Assembly (NCBI GenBank): GCA_016716405.1
Contig: JADJWK010000001.1
Location: 1,736,001 to 1,800,000 of the forward strand
DNA length: 64,000 nucleotides
Origin: Candidatus Melainabacteria bacterium
GTDB taxonomy: Bacteria > Cyanobacteriota > Vampirovibrionia > Obscuribacterales > Obscuribacteraceae
Reading direction: 5' to 3'
The position numbers and the translations under genes were made by a program. Position 1 is the stretch's first letter; the number at the start of each line of letters is the position of its first letter. Shown one piece after another: positions 51,653-60,599 of this stretch. The notes below the pieces were generated by a model. The model saw nothing but the letters and a program-made list of their open reading frames with translations, was not told where the DNA came from and did not search any database.

Positions 51653-53512
51653 TTAGTGGACCTTGCCGCCCAGCTCGTCGGCATACTTGATGGATGGTGG
51701 TATGACTGGCGGGATCGGTTTGTCGTTGGGACCGATGAGCTTGCCATTCACCTTTTTTACCTCATACGAGGGCGGGATCGCCAGCAGTCGTGCCGACTCG
51801 GATACGATTGCGTTAAAAACAGGTCCGGCGATCGTATTGCCCCATTTGCCGTCGGTCTGCGGGTTGTCCACGGCCACCAGGCAGAGAAGCTGGGGATTGT
51901 CGTAGGGGAGGAAGCCTATAAAGGAAGCGACTGTCTGACCGCTTATGTATCCGCGCCCGCCTTCACGAGCTTTCTGAGCGGTGCCTGTCTTGCCTGCCAC
52001 CAGATAGCCGGGCACCTTGCCGGCGATTTGCGATCCCAGGGTGATGTTGTCCGAAAGCAGCCTGGCCACATGCCTGGCGTGCTCCGGCGCCACCACCTGC
52101 CGTTTCACCGGATCGGTCCAGTGCTCGGTGACACCGGTCTTGGGGTCATAGACGCGGCGGATGATATGGGGCTGGACCCAGGTGCCGTCGTTGGCTACAG
52201 CGCCCACTGCGCCTACCAGCTGAAGCGGCGTGACGGCGATGGCGCCCTGGCCGAATCCTGTGGTGGCCTGGTCGATGGGGGTCCACTTCTCGTGCTTGAG
52301 TAGCAGTCCCCGGGACTCTCCGGGGAGATCGATTCCGGTCTTGCGCCCGAGTCCGAACTCATAGAGCTTGTCGTAGAATTGTTTCGGTGTCATCTTCATC
52401 GCCACCCGCGCCGCGCAGACGTTGCTCGAGTGGATGAAGAGCTGGAGGAGATCGATTACTCCGTGCCCGCCGTGGTGGTTATGTATGGTCTGCCGGCCGA
52501 TAGTCAGTCCGGCGGAGTCCTGGAAAGTCGAGTTCTTGTTGATCGCTCCGGTCTCGAGACCGCTAGCCACGGTGATGATCTTGAAAGTGGAGCCGGGCTG
52601 ATAGACGTCCACCATCGCCCAGTTCTTCATGGTGGCGAAGGGATATTTCGAGAACTCGTTGGGATCGTAGCTGGGGTAGTTTGCCCAGGCAAGGATCTCG
52701 CCATTTTTTGGGTCGGTGATTATGGCGGTGGCGCGATCGCAGCGGGAGTGCATCGCCATAGCGTTGAGCTCTTTCTCGGCCAGGTGCTGCAGGGCGTTGT
52801 CTATAGTGAGCTCGACATGACGTCCCAGAGGGGGGGTGATGTCCCAGGACGGTCCTTTATGAGGAAGGAGGATCGTCCTTCCTCTGCCGTCGAGCTGCGG
52901 CTTGGGAATACTGCCTGTGCTGGTGAGGGTTTCATGATGCGCCTGCTCGACACCGCCCTGACCTCTGGTGTCGCTGTTCACGTAGCCCAGCATATGCGCC
53001 GCCAGCTTGCCTTCCGGATAGTGGCGGAAGGGCCGGGGCACGATGTCCATACCGGTCCAGTTGAGATTCTGCAGCTCGTCCACCACTTCGCGCTCCAGGT
53101 GTTTGGCTACTGTGACCACCGGATAGCCCTTGTTGAGAAGCTTGGAGACCCGGTCGCGGGGTCGTTTGGTGATCCTTGCTATGGTGTCGGCGGCTTCGCT
53201 CAGGGAGACCTTCAGCAGCTTTGGATGAACGAACAGATCGTAGCGAGTGGTATCAATCGCCAGGGGCAGGCCGTGCCTGTCGGTGATGGCGCCCCGGTGG
53301 ATGAGCAGGTGTGTTTTCTGGCGCTGCTCCCGGGCTTTCTGCGAAAGTCGATCGCCCTGGTATATCTGCAAGTAATACAAGCGTGCACTGATCGCCAGGG
53401 CCCCGGCGAATACCAGGAACTGGAAGATCCGCAGGCGGAAGAGTTGTGTGCGAGGCTGGCGTCGCTTGAGCCGGGCGTTTCGATAGCTAGTCAGATCTAC
53501 CGGGGCCGGCAC
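51653..53512 (-). CDS. ftsI: Class B penicillin-binding protein, FtsI/PBP2 type
   Basis: Septal or elongation transpeptidase, 619 aa. Single N-terminal helix (RIFQFLVFAGALAISARL), PBP dimer domain (about 50-215), transpeptidase domain (about 250-580) with active-site serine in PGSTFKI (SxxK), SSN motif in HSSNVCAARV and KTGTAQ. A short proline-rich tail follows. Position between an FtsL-like gene and murJ identifies it as FtsI rather than MrdA, though this is inference from context. Confidence 0.92.
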   Translation of the reverse strand: MPAPVDLTSYRNARLKRRQPRTQLFRLRIFQFLVFAGALAISARLYYLQIYQGDRLSQKAREQRQKTHLLIHRGAITDRHGLPLAIDTTRYDLFVHPKLLKVSLSEAADTIARITKRPRDRVSKLLNKGYPVVTVAKHLEREVVDELQNLNWTGMDIVPRPFRHYPEGKLAAHMLGYVNSDTRGQGGVEQAHHETLTSTGSIPKPQLDGRGRTILLPHKGPSWDITPPLGRHVELTIDNALQHLAEKELNAMAMHSRCDRATAIITDPKNGEILAWANYPSYDPNEFSKYPFATMKNWAMVDVYQPGSTFKIITVASGLETGAINKNSTFQDSAGLTIGRQTIHNHHGGHGVIDLLQLFIHSSNVCAARVAMKMTPKQFYDKLYEFGLGRKTGIDLPGESRGLLLKHEKWTPIDQATTGFGQGAIAVTPLQLVGAVGAVANDGTWVQPHIIRRVYDPKTGVTEHWTDPVKRQVVAPEHARHVARLLSDNITLGSQIAGKVPGYLVAGKTGTAQKAREGGRGYISGQTVASFIGFLPYDNPQLLCLVAVDNPQTDGKWGNTIAGPVFNAIVSESARLLAIPPSYEVKKVNGKLIGPNDKPIPPVIPPSIKYADELGGKVH

Positions 53513-53603
53513 AATTCACTCTCCTGTGACATCCTGAAGGCTCTCAATTTTGAGCGCACGTGATCTACTTACTTATTAAACTAAGTTTTCACGTGTTTTG
53601 ACA
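53513..53603. promoter_or_regulatory. Gap between ftsL and ftsI with inverted repeats
   Basis: Contains CACGTGA (53557-53563) and TCACGTG (53589-53595) as a 7-bp inverted repeat 25 bp apart, and a short palindrome CTCAATTTTGAG at 53541-53552. The unusual 90-bp AT-rich gap in an otherwise tight cluster suggests an internal promoter for ftsI-murJ or a regulator site. Confidence 0.35.
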
Positions 53604-54149
53604 TTAGTATCCGGACATCAAAGGAAGCTCTTGCCGGTGCGCCTTGAAAGTCTGCACCGCCGGCGGGGTTACTTCTTTGAGAACGACCACCTGGTCCGGG
53701 ACATGCAGCCCGAAGCGTCCGACCACTCCGTCCTGGAGCTCGCCGTATGAGATTGATTTGAGAAGCTGGGCCGAGAGCTCGGAGTTCTGCTCGCTGAGGC
53801 GCCGGGCTTGTTGCTGGAGCTTGCCGACATCATGGGAGACGACCACGTCCAATCCGTAGGCGCAGATGGCGACACCGCAGAGGGTCACCAGGCTGGTCTG
53901 CAGGACACGGTTGGCCTTGACCAGGAAAGGAACTTTCCGGCTGGCTTTCTTGGGTGTCTCGAGTGGTACTAAGTGGGGTTTTTGTTGAGGCTGCGGGGCA
54001 GGCGCCGGAACGGCGCTGCCCTGGAAGACAACGGGCAAAGATACTGTCTTGTCGTCGATGCCGATAGGACCGGCGGCGGTATCACGCGACTTGCGGTTGT
54101 AGGAGAAACTCACTACCTGAGAGCGCGATCTTGTTTGGGTGCCGGGCAT
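53604..54149 (-). CDS. FtsL-like cell-division protein
   Basis: 181 aa. A polar N-terminal cytoplasmic part of about 85 residues (with a PAPAPQPQQKP stretch), a single helix (VLQTSLVTLCGVAICAYGLD, about 83-103), and a short coiled coil (VGKLQQQARRLSEQNSELSAQLLK). This is the FtsL plan, and its position between rsmH and ftsI is the canonical ftsL site. Sequence itself is not diagnostic; the long N-terminus is unusual. Confidence 0.75.
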   Translation of the reverse strand: MPGTQTRSRSQVVSFSYNRKSRDTAAGPIGIDDKTVSLPVVFQGSAVPAPAPQPQQKPHLVPLETPKKASRKVPFLVKANRVLQTSLVTLCGVAICAYGLDVVVSHDVGKLQQQARRLSEQNSELSAQLLKSISYGELQDGVVGRFGLHVPDQVVVLKEVTPPAVQTFKAHRQELPLMSGY

Positions 54150-54158
54150 ATATACTTC

Positions 54159-55154
54159 CTAATCTAGTTTCTCACCTGCCCGTAGTTTAGCACTACGGGC
54201 CCGGACGTTGGCAATGGTCTCGTCCTCGGAGGCAACAATAGGTTTACGAGTCAAAACCCGGATCTCGGCCCTGGTGTTGCAGGTGCAAACCGGCTGCCTG
54301 GGCGGACAGACGCATGTTAACGATTTTTGCCTAAGAAATTGCTTAACGATTCTGTCTTCCAGCGAATGGAACGTGATAACCACCAGCCGTGACCCTTTCG
54401 CCATTACCTCGAGACAATCATTTAAAAAAATCTCCAGGCTGGAAAGCTCGTCATTGACCGCAATTCGCAAAGCCTGGAAGGTGCGCGTCGCCGGGTGCTT
54501 CTTGCCATGTCTCGAGTCGGATTGATATTTCCGCAATGTCCTGGCGACTACGTTCGCCAGCTCCAGGGTGCCGTGAAATGGACGGTCTCGTACGATTGCA
54601 TGCGCGATCTGCCTGCTACGCTTCTCCTCACCGTAGCGAAAAAATATATCCGACAGATCTCTTTCGGAAAGCGTGTTTATCAGATGTTCTGCCGTCACCG
54701 CCTGGCTGGGGTCCATGCGCATGTCAAGCGGGCCGTCTTGCTGGAAGCTGAACCCTCTGACCGGGTCGTCGAGCTGCATCGAGGAGACGCCCAGGTCGGC
54801 CAGGATGCCACCGTTAACAGTGTCAAAGCCCAGCTCCCGGACGATCTCTTTTATATGGGAGTAATTGCTGTGCACCAGGACGGCCCGATCTATAGATCGA
54901 GCCGTCAGGGAATCGACGCAGGAGCGGTCGCGGTCGATACCGATTACGGTGCCACTTCCGGATAGTCTTCTGGATATCTCGAGGAGGTGTCCGCCTGCGC
55001 CGGCGGTGGCGTCGACATATATCTTCCCTGGGGTGACATCGAGAAGATCCAGCGCCTCATCCCGCAGAACGGAGATATGCTCTTGCAAAAAATCCCCGCG
55101 GGGCTGGTCGGCAGAAGCGGGGATTTCGGAGTCGGCTTTTCTTTTATGGCTCAC
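54159..55154 (-). CDS. rsmH: 16S rRNA (cytosine-1402-N4)-methyltransferase RsmH
   Basis: SAM-dependent methyltransferase modifying C1402 of 16S rRNA, 331 aa. SAM motif VDATAGAGGHLLEI (about 47-60), family segments LADLGVSSMQLDDPVRGFSF, DGPLDMRMD, FQALRIAVNDEL and VITFHSLEDRIVKQF. Start ATG 55154 overlaps the stop of the upstream zinc-ribbon gene by 4 bp. First standard gene of this dcw segment; no mraZ precedes it here. Confidence 0.96.
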   Translation of the reverse strand: MSHKRKADSEIPASADQPRGDFLQEHISVLRDEALDLLDVTPGKIYVDATAGAGGHLLEISRRLSGSGTVIGIDRDRSCVDSLTARSIDRAVLVHSNYSHIKEIVRELGFDTVNGGILADLGVSSMQLDDPVRGFSFQQDGPLDMRMDPSQAVTAEHLINTLSERDLSDIFFRYGEEKRSRQIAHAIVRDRPFHGTLELANVVARTLRKYQSDSRHGKKHPATRTFQALRIAVNDELSSLEIFLNDCLEVMAKGSRLVVITFHSLEDRIVKQFLRQKSLTCVCPPRQPVCTCNTRAEIRVLTRKPIVASEDETIANVRARSAKLRAGEKLD

Positions 55155-55633
55155 TTATTGACGGTTTGCTTCGACCTTTTGGATACGAAGTTGAAGTCCC
55201 AGCACATGAAGTATATCGCCTGCATGGTCAGGAGACCGACGATCAGGGTGAGAAGGACCGGGTGATTGCACCAGTCGGGTCTGGTCTTCCAGAGATCGAA
55301 ATAGAAGACTCCCTGGAGAGCCAGGATGGGGGCGAAGAACATCATCACGATCGCGGTGAGTTGCGCTGCCGAGGCGGTGGTTCCTGCCCAGCGCCAGCGC
55401 AGTCCGTCCCACCAGAATGTGTCGGCGATCTTCCAGCCCATGCGGTTGGCCGGATAGAGCCGGCGTCCACCTCTCAGGGGAACGAAGCTGCGGGTGCAGC
55501 TATTGCATTTGAAAGTCTCGGTCAAGCCGTAAGGCTCGAGGACTCCACAGGTGCAGCGTGGGCACGGATAGCTCTGATTGAGGGCGATTATCTGTTCGCG
55601 GAAGGAGACATGCTGATAGGAAGAATTGAACAT
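55151..55633 (-). CDS. Zinc-ribbon membrane protein upstream of rsmH
   Basis: About 160 aa from ATG 55633 (an in-frame TTG start at 55747 would add 38 basic residues). Residues about 20-55 form a four-cysteine ribbon (CPRCTCGVLEPYG, CNSCTRSF), followed by two membrane helices (LTAIVMMFFAPILALQGVF and HPVLLTLIVGLLTMQAIYFM). Overlaps rsmH by 4 bp, so it is likely co-translated with the division cluster. No family name I can justify. Confidence 0.7.
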   Translation of the reverse strand: MFNSSYQHVSFREQIIALNQSYPCPRCTCGVLEPYGLTETFKCNSCTRSFVPLRGGRRLYPANRMGWKIADTFWWDGLRWRWAGTTASAAQLTAIVMMFFAPILALQGVFYFDLWKTRPDWCNHPVLLTLIVGLLTMQAIYFMCWDFNFVSKRSKQTVNK

Positions 55634-55763
55634 ATTGATGGCCCTGAGTTCTGGAAAAGCGGTAAGGGAGCCATTGAGAAACCGGAATAAACGACTACCC
55701 CCGGGGAGTCGAAGTCTCGCTCGCCCAAGCCGTTTTATGCAGTACACAAGGTCGGATTTCTAC

Positions 55764-55797
55764 CTGGCACTTGTTAGATACCCGGGATAAGTGCCAG
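55764..55797. promoter_or_regulatory. Inverted repeat CTGGCACTT upstream of dapF / zinc-ribbon gene
   Basis: CTGGCACTT (55764-55772) and AAGTGCCAG (55789-55797) are perfect 9-bp arms, 16 bp apart; a third CTGGCACT occurs near 55859. The region 55748-56039 otherwise holds no supported gene and serves as the divergent promoter zone. Confidence 0.35.
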
Positions 55798-56039
55798 TCC
55801 CTACAAGTCAAGAGGAAGATTTAACAAAATTAATGCGGTTTTTGTATATATCCTTTGCCTGGCACTGTATCGGCGATGAATTCATTTCAAGCAGCTCGAT
55901 TCGCCGGTCATTTTCGGAAGACCGGATCGGTGCCTGCTTTTGCTGGCCGGGCGCCGGAGGCGTTCGCCCCACGGCGCCTCTGTCACCATGTCAAGCAAGG
56001 AGGCTATAATTTGCCTGATCCGGATATATAGGCGGCAGT

Positions 56040-57200
56040 TTGAAAGCACTCTTACCGTTCAGCAAGTATCACGGGCTGGGGAATGATTTCGTCCTATTAG
56101 ATGCCCGAGAGCTCGCCAGGGATGCGAGTCTCTTGCGCTTGCTCGATTGCTGGCCCCTTGTGGTAGCCCGTCTCTGCGACCGGAACTTCGGAGTCGGCGC
56201 CGACGGCGTCATCCTGTGCATTCCGCTTCCTCTCAAAGGCGGCGACATGCTCCTCCGGGCACCTCTCAAGCAGGCTGTGATGAAGCCTCAGAAGCGCGGC
56301 ACCGGTGATTATCCGGTCCGGCACGATCGAGACGAGCCGGAGCGTTTCCAGGCCCCGAGCGCCTGGAAAGATTACGAGCGGGCCATGGAGAAGCTCACAG
56401 GCGCCTACCCCGACCGCGATCAGTGCGAGCTCGCCTGGCTCTATACCAATAGCGACGGGTCTCCCGCGGACATGTGCGGCAACGGGCTGCGCTGCCTGGC
56501 AGCCTGGGCGAAAGACAATCTCTGTCTGGCTGAAAACACCGGTCTCAAGATAGCTACAGCCCGGGGACCGGTGGCCGCGGCTTTCGACGGCTCTCTCATC
56601 GAGGTGGATATAGGCAAGCCCGTTCTGGATGCCGCCTCGATACCCGTATCGGTTTCTGTATCCGAGCCTGTCGGTGTGACCCTCGCCGCCGGCGGACGAG
56701 AGTATAAGGTGACCGCGGTGGGCATGGGCAATCCTCACTGTGTCATATTCGGCCCCGATCAGCTCGATGAATATCTAAAAGGATACGAAGCTCCCGAGCC
56801 AGGCGGCGCCGCGGATTTCTTCCCGGAGTCCTTGAAAGAGGCGGCCCGGGCTATTCAGGCGCATGAGATGTTTCCGGAGAGCGTCAATGTGGAGTTCGTG
56901 CGGATCAGAAGCCGGCAGTCGGTGGATGTGCTTGTCTACGAGCGGGGGTGCGGCCCGACCCTGGCCTGCGCCAGCGGTGCCGCCGCCGTTGTGGTGGCCG
57001 GTGTCCTCGGTGACAGCCTCGACCGCCGGGTCAGTGTCAGGCTTCCGGGCGGTGAGCTGACTGTAAGCTATTCCGCCGATGACGAGCATGTTCGGATCAA
57101 AGGAGCGGCCTGTGAAGTGTTCAGCGGCGTAGTCCGTCTGGACCTCGGCGGTCTCGTTGCCAACGGTCAGCATTCGGCTACGGAGGTGCCTCTCTCCTGA
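56040..57200 (+). CDS. dapF: Diaminopimelate epimerase with large insertion
   Basis: Converts LL- to meso-diaminopimelate for peptidoglycan and lysine. N-lobe FSKYHGLGNDFVLLDA and GVGADGVI; first catalytic cysteine in DMCGNGLRC; second in GPTLACASGA. At 386 aa it is about 100 residues longer than usual. Most of the excess is a polar insertion between GADG and the NSDGS motif (about residues 68-135), plus an additional loop near LKGYEAPEPGGAADFF. TTG start 56040. Its TGA shares one base with the ATG of ftsQ, coupling cell-wall precursor and division genes. Confidence 0.93.
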   Translation: MKALLPFSKYHGLGNDFVLLDARELARDASLLRLLDCWPLVVARLCDRNFGVGADGVILCIPLPLKGGDMLLRAPLKQAVMKPQKRGTGDYPVRHDRDEPERFQAPSAWKDYERAMEKLTGAYPDRDQCELAWLYTNSDGSPADMCGNGLRCLAAWAKDNLCLAENTGLKIATARGPVAAAFDGSLIEVDIGKPVLDAASIPVSVSVSEPVGVTLAAGGREYKVTAVGMGNPHCVIFGPDQLDEYLKGYEAPEPGGAADFFPESLKEAARAIQAHEMFPESVNVEFVRIRSRQSVDVLVYERGCGPTLACASGAAAVVVAGVLGDSLDRRVSVRLPGGELTVSYSADDEHVRIKGAACEVFSGVVRLDLGGLVANGQHSATEVPLS

Positions 57201-58066
57201 TGAATTACGCCGAAAGACGCCGGGCCTGGATCAAGAGCCGCCGCGAAAAACGGAAGGCCGCCAGACATGCCCGTATTCGCCGGCAGGTCTTCCGGGGCGC
57301 TCTCCTGCTTTTCGTGATGGTCCTGGGCACCATGGGGTTCTGCCAGCTCCCCTGGAGCCTGACCGATATCGATAACGATATTGTCGTGAGGGGCAACCTC
57401 TATACCCCCACCGAGCAGATCAAGAAATGCTTGAGTGCCACCTGTCTCTATGTGCCTGTTTACCGCCTCGACCCGGCAAGAATAGAGAAGTCCCTGGAGG
57501 AGTTCGCCCCGGTCAAACGCGCTTATGTCAGACGATACGGTCTTCCCCGTCCGCGCCTGGTGGTGGATGTCATCGAAGAGTTTCCCTGGGCGAGCCTGAC
57601 CAGCAGCCCGGAGGCCAAGCCGCATGCGGTGATTGCCGAGTCGGGCCGGTTGATACCGGTGGCCAGGTTCCCCAATTATCCTCGTCCCGCCCTGACGGTT
57701 TGCGGCTCCAGGGCTCTATCCATGGAAAGCGACGATGTGAAACAGTGGGGTACCTGGATCGGGTATATCGAAGCGCAAACGTCCGAGACTGTCTCCAACC
57801 TCGATATCAGAAGACCCTATGATGTGCGGGTGAAGACCACCAGCACTCAGTTCCGGCTGGGCGTGCCGGATACCACCCTCACCCACCGGCTCGGCCGGCT
57901 GGCTTCGATCATGCCCGAAGTGAAGAAGTACGGCGACCAGATCGAGTATGTCGATCTCGCCCTGGACAACAATGTGCCGCTCAAGCTGTCCAGAGAGAAA
58001 GTTCAGGAAGCTCGCCGCAAGGGACCGATCGCCAGTTCCGACAGGCGCAGCAAAGAGCCGATATAG
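57200..58066 (+). CDS. ftsQ: FtsQ/DivIB-type cell-division protein
   Basis: 288 aa. A basic cytoplasmic head (ERRRAWIKSRREKRKAARHA), one helix (GALLLFVMVLGTMGFCQLPW), a POTRA domain (about 58-130: DNDIVVRGNLYTPTEQIKKC to PRPRLVVDVIEEFPWAS) and the beta domain. This is the FtsQ layout. Overlaps the dapF stop by 1 bp. Sits on the opposite strand from the rsmH-ftsL-ftsI-murJ segment. Confidence 0.82.
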   Translation: MNYAERRRAWIKSRREKRKAARHARIRRQVFRGALLLFVMVLGTMGFCQLPWSLTDIDNDIVVRGNLYTPTEQIKKCLSATCLYVPVYRLDPARIEKSLEEFAPVKRAYVRRYGLPRPRLVVDVIEEFPWASLTSSPEAKPHAVIAESGRLIPVARFPNYPRPALTVCGSRALSMESDDVKQWGTWIGYIEAQTSETVSNLDIRRPYDVRVKTTSTQFRLGVPDTTLTHRLGRLASIMPEVKKYGDQIEYVDLALDNNVPLKLSREKVQEARRKGPIASSDRRSKEPI

Positions 58067-58087
58067 ATCCTGCCCGGCGGACCTCGT

Positions 58088-59698
58088 TCAATCGGAGCGC
58101 TCCCCTTCGGCCTGGAGGCGAATCACTTTTTCGGTGACGTCCTGGAACCTGTACGGGTAGGGATAAGGGGTGTAGTAGATCCGATCCCTTGCCAGGTCGA
58201 AAGCGCTGCCGAAAAGGTGGTTGGATAGAATCCTGAAAATATTGATCGGTGTGATGGTGTCATATATAGAGGCACGCACCGGCTCCGGAACAAGGTAGGC
58301 TGAAAGCACTCCGTATCTCTCCACAAGGACATTGTCGTTGGGAGTCGGTGTGGTGATGGAGCCGGTCGAGTTCGGTCCATGGTCGCCCTGGATGATGATC
58401 ACCGGGCGGACTTCGGATTTCCGGATAATCTCGTCGACAGTGGCGAGAATCGCCTTCTCCAGGAAGATCGTCTGATCCTTGAAGCCTCGGCGTGTTTTCG
58501 GATGCCAGGTCTCGCCTACCACCTCTTCAGGAATATCCACTGCCTCGCCCCCGGGCCCGAATATGAAAGGCTCGTGGGGCAGCAGGAAATGAGCAAAGAC
58601 GAACTTCGGGCCCTTTTCCCGGGGCATCTTCTTGAGCCCCTCGAAAGTACAGAGCCTTTGCCGGCGCGTCTGCTCGTTGAAAAACTCGTGGCTTCCGGGA
58701 AGCAGTCCGGGCAGGCTCGCCTGCATCAGTTTCATGGCGAACCAGTTGATCATCGTGCAGGGATGATTCTCGTCCACTGCCGGATTCCAGTCAGTGGGCG
58801 CCGCTCCCGAGCCGAACATGACAGTCCGGTAACCGGCCTCCTTGAACAGCCTGGCGATTCGGGAATCGCGGATCACCTCGACAAGCACCGACCAGTCTGT
58901 CGTGTCCGCACCGCATAAGGTGGCAAGCTCGTCGAGGTGGGTCATATTCATCATCGATGCCAGGGTGAGCATGGTGCGGGGGTAGTTGCTGTGGCTGTCG
59001 CGGGCTACCACGAACCCCCTCGCTCTGAGCAGGTCCAGGAATTCCTCGTTGTCATAGTCGAAGAAACGCTTGAGGACCTGCCGGCTGGCGAACTCGTCCA
59101 GCAGGATGAAATAAACGTCGGGCTTGCTTTGCGCCGCCGACAAACGCGCGGCGCCGGCCCGGGCTTTCCTGTACTGGACGTTGTCTTGACTGTCGTAGAT
59201 CCTCTCCACCGAGGGCATCCAGAGAAAGCTCACCTGCCCGGCATGGGCTGCCACTACCAGGATCTCGAGCAGGCATAGATACAGGCCTGCTTCGTTGAGT
59301 ATTCTGGTGGCTAGGGTCAGGGGTTTGCGGGTCACGGTGACGAAAGCGCAGGCGGCGATGAGAAGCCCCCAGAAGACCGCGAACACTGGAATCATCGAGG
59401 CCCGCAACAGCTCGGCGGCGTTCACGATGCCCAGGGCTTTGTCCAGCAGGAAGATATAAGTGAGGGTGAAGAACATCGCCGATACAATCGTGGTGATTAT
59501 CGCTGCTTTCTCGGCATTGCGCAGGACGAGAGCGAGGATTCCGTAGAGTGCGAGAGTGCCGGTCAGACATACCAGAATCGGTATGGTGAGCACATCCGGC
59601 TGCATCTGGAGCATGCCGAAGATCGCATAGAACACCAGCGGGGGGAAGAGGCCGAAGTAGAGAGGATGCAGCGGAAAGCGCTCGAAAAGCCTGTTCAC
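58088..59698 (-). CDS. Membrane-anchored sulfatase / phosphoethanolamine-transferase-fold protein
   Basis: 536 aa from GTG 59698, which overlaps the mazG stop (GTGA); a start at 59734 is possible. About five membrane helices (1-165) precede an alkaline-phosphatase-superfamily domain: VYFILLDEFASRQVL (metal-binding Asp), FAHFLLPHEPFIF and IIIQGDHGPNST (metal-binding Asp-His). The layout resembles lipoteichoic-acid synthases or lipid A phosphoethanolamine transferases. Donor and acceptor are unknown; an envelope-modifying role is inferred. Confidence 0.8.
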   Translation of the reverse strand: MNRLFERFPLHPLYFGLFPPLVFYAIFGMLQMQPDVLTIPILVCLTGTLALYGILALVLRNAEKAAIITTIVSAMFFTLTYIFLLDKALGIVNAAELLRASMIPVFAVFWGLLIAACAFVTVTRKPLTLATRILNEAGLYLCLLEILVVAAHAGQVSFLWMPSVERIYDSQDNVQYRKARAGAARLSAAQSKPDVYFILLDEFASRQVLKRFFDYDNEEFLDLLRARGFVVARDSHSNYPRTMLTLASMMNMTHLDELATLCGADTTDWSVLVEVIRDSRIARLFKEAGYRTVMFGSGAAPTDWNPAVDENHPCTMINWFAMKLMQASLPGLLPGSHEFFNEQTRRQRLCTFEGLKKMPREKGPKFVFAHFLLPHEPFIFGPGGEAVDIPEEVVGETWHPKTRRGFKDQTIFLEKAILATVDEIIRKSEVRPVIIIQGDHGPNSTGSITTPTPNDNVLVERYGVLSAYLVPEPVRASIYDTITPINIFRILSNHLFGSAFDLARDRIYYTPYPYPYRFQDVTEKVIRLQAEGERSD

Positions 59699-60525
59699 TT
59701 CCTGGCTGCCACCGCGTCTTTGGCTTTCAACCATAGCTCTCCCAGCTGATCTTTGCTCAGAGAGTTGAGGGGCTTCTCGGAGATTTCTTCCATTTTCCGG
59801 TAGCGGGATTTGAATTTGTCGATCGCTTTGATCAGAGACTCTTCCGGGTTTATCTTGTGCCAGCGGGCGACATTGACCAGGCAGAAGAGGACGTCCCCGA
59901 GCTCGAGCTCTACTTCTTCCCGGGCTTTCTCGACGGTCTCCGGCGCTTCCATGTCCGGGTCCGAGATCGCCTCGCGAAGCTCGTTGACCTCGCTCACCAG
60001 CTTGTCCCAGACCTCGCCTTCGTTATGCCACTCGAAGCCCTGGCTCACGGCTTTCTCGGATACTTTGAGGGCTTGCAGGAGAGACGGCAGTGTTTTCGGT
60101 ACGCGATCGATTATCGAGCCATTGCGGGCTTCGGGATCGCCGAGCTCGTTCTCTTTGATGGATTCCCACTGGACCCTCACCTGGTCGGCGGAGTCGAGCT
60201 TCCTGCCAGGGAGCGTCTCATCGCCGAAAACATGAGGATGCCGGTTGATCATCTTGGTGTTGATCGACTCGGCGACATCATCAATGTTGAAGTGGCCGTT
60301 GTCTTTGGCCACCTGGGCATTGAGCACGATCTGCAAGAGCAGGTCCCCGAGCTCTTCCTTGAGCTTGACGGGGTCTTCGCCGTGGATTGCCTCGAGGACC
60401 TCGTAGGACTCCTCGATCAGATAGCGGCCGAGCGTCTTGTGGGTTTGCTCGCGGTCCCAGGGACAGCCGTCAGGAGCCCGCAGGCGCGCGATTGTCTCGA
60501 TGAATTCGTCAAGTTTTTTTGTCAT
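59695..60525 (-). CDS. mazG: Nucleoside triphosphate pyrophosphohydrolase MazG
   Basis: Hydrolyses (d)NTPs to monophosphates and pyrophosphate, 276 aa. N-terminal domain RLRAPDGCPWDREQTHKTL and EESYEVLEAIHGED-LKEELGDLLLQIV, second MazG domain with EVELELGDVLFCLVNVARW; the E-x-x-E-(12-28)-E-x-x-D metal pattern is present in both. Length is normal. ATG 60525, divergent from the nucleotide-sugar operon by 74 bp. Confidence 0.95.
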   Translation of the reverse strand: MTKKLDEFIETIARLRAPDGCPWDREQTHKTLGRYLIEESYEVLEAIHGEDPVKLKEELGDLLLQIVLNAQVAKDNGHFNIDDVAESINTKMINRHPHVFGDETLPGRKLDSADQVRVQWESIKENELGDPEARNGSIIDRVPKTLPSLLQALKVSEKAVSQGFEWHNEGEVWDKLVSEVNELREAISDPDMEAPETVEKAREEVELELGDVLFCLVNVARWHKINPEESLIKAIDKFKSRYRKMEEISEKPLNSLSKDQLGELWLKAKDAVAARK

Positions 60526-60599
60526 AAACCGCTGTCAAGATTAGTTGCAGACTACATCGTAGTACAGTATCAGATAATTATTGATAGCTTTCAAAGGGA

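Noticed and set aside
55791..56009. 72-codon open frame before dapF
   Set aside because: Composition is random-like and it lies in the divergent promoter zone.
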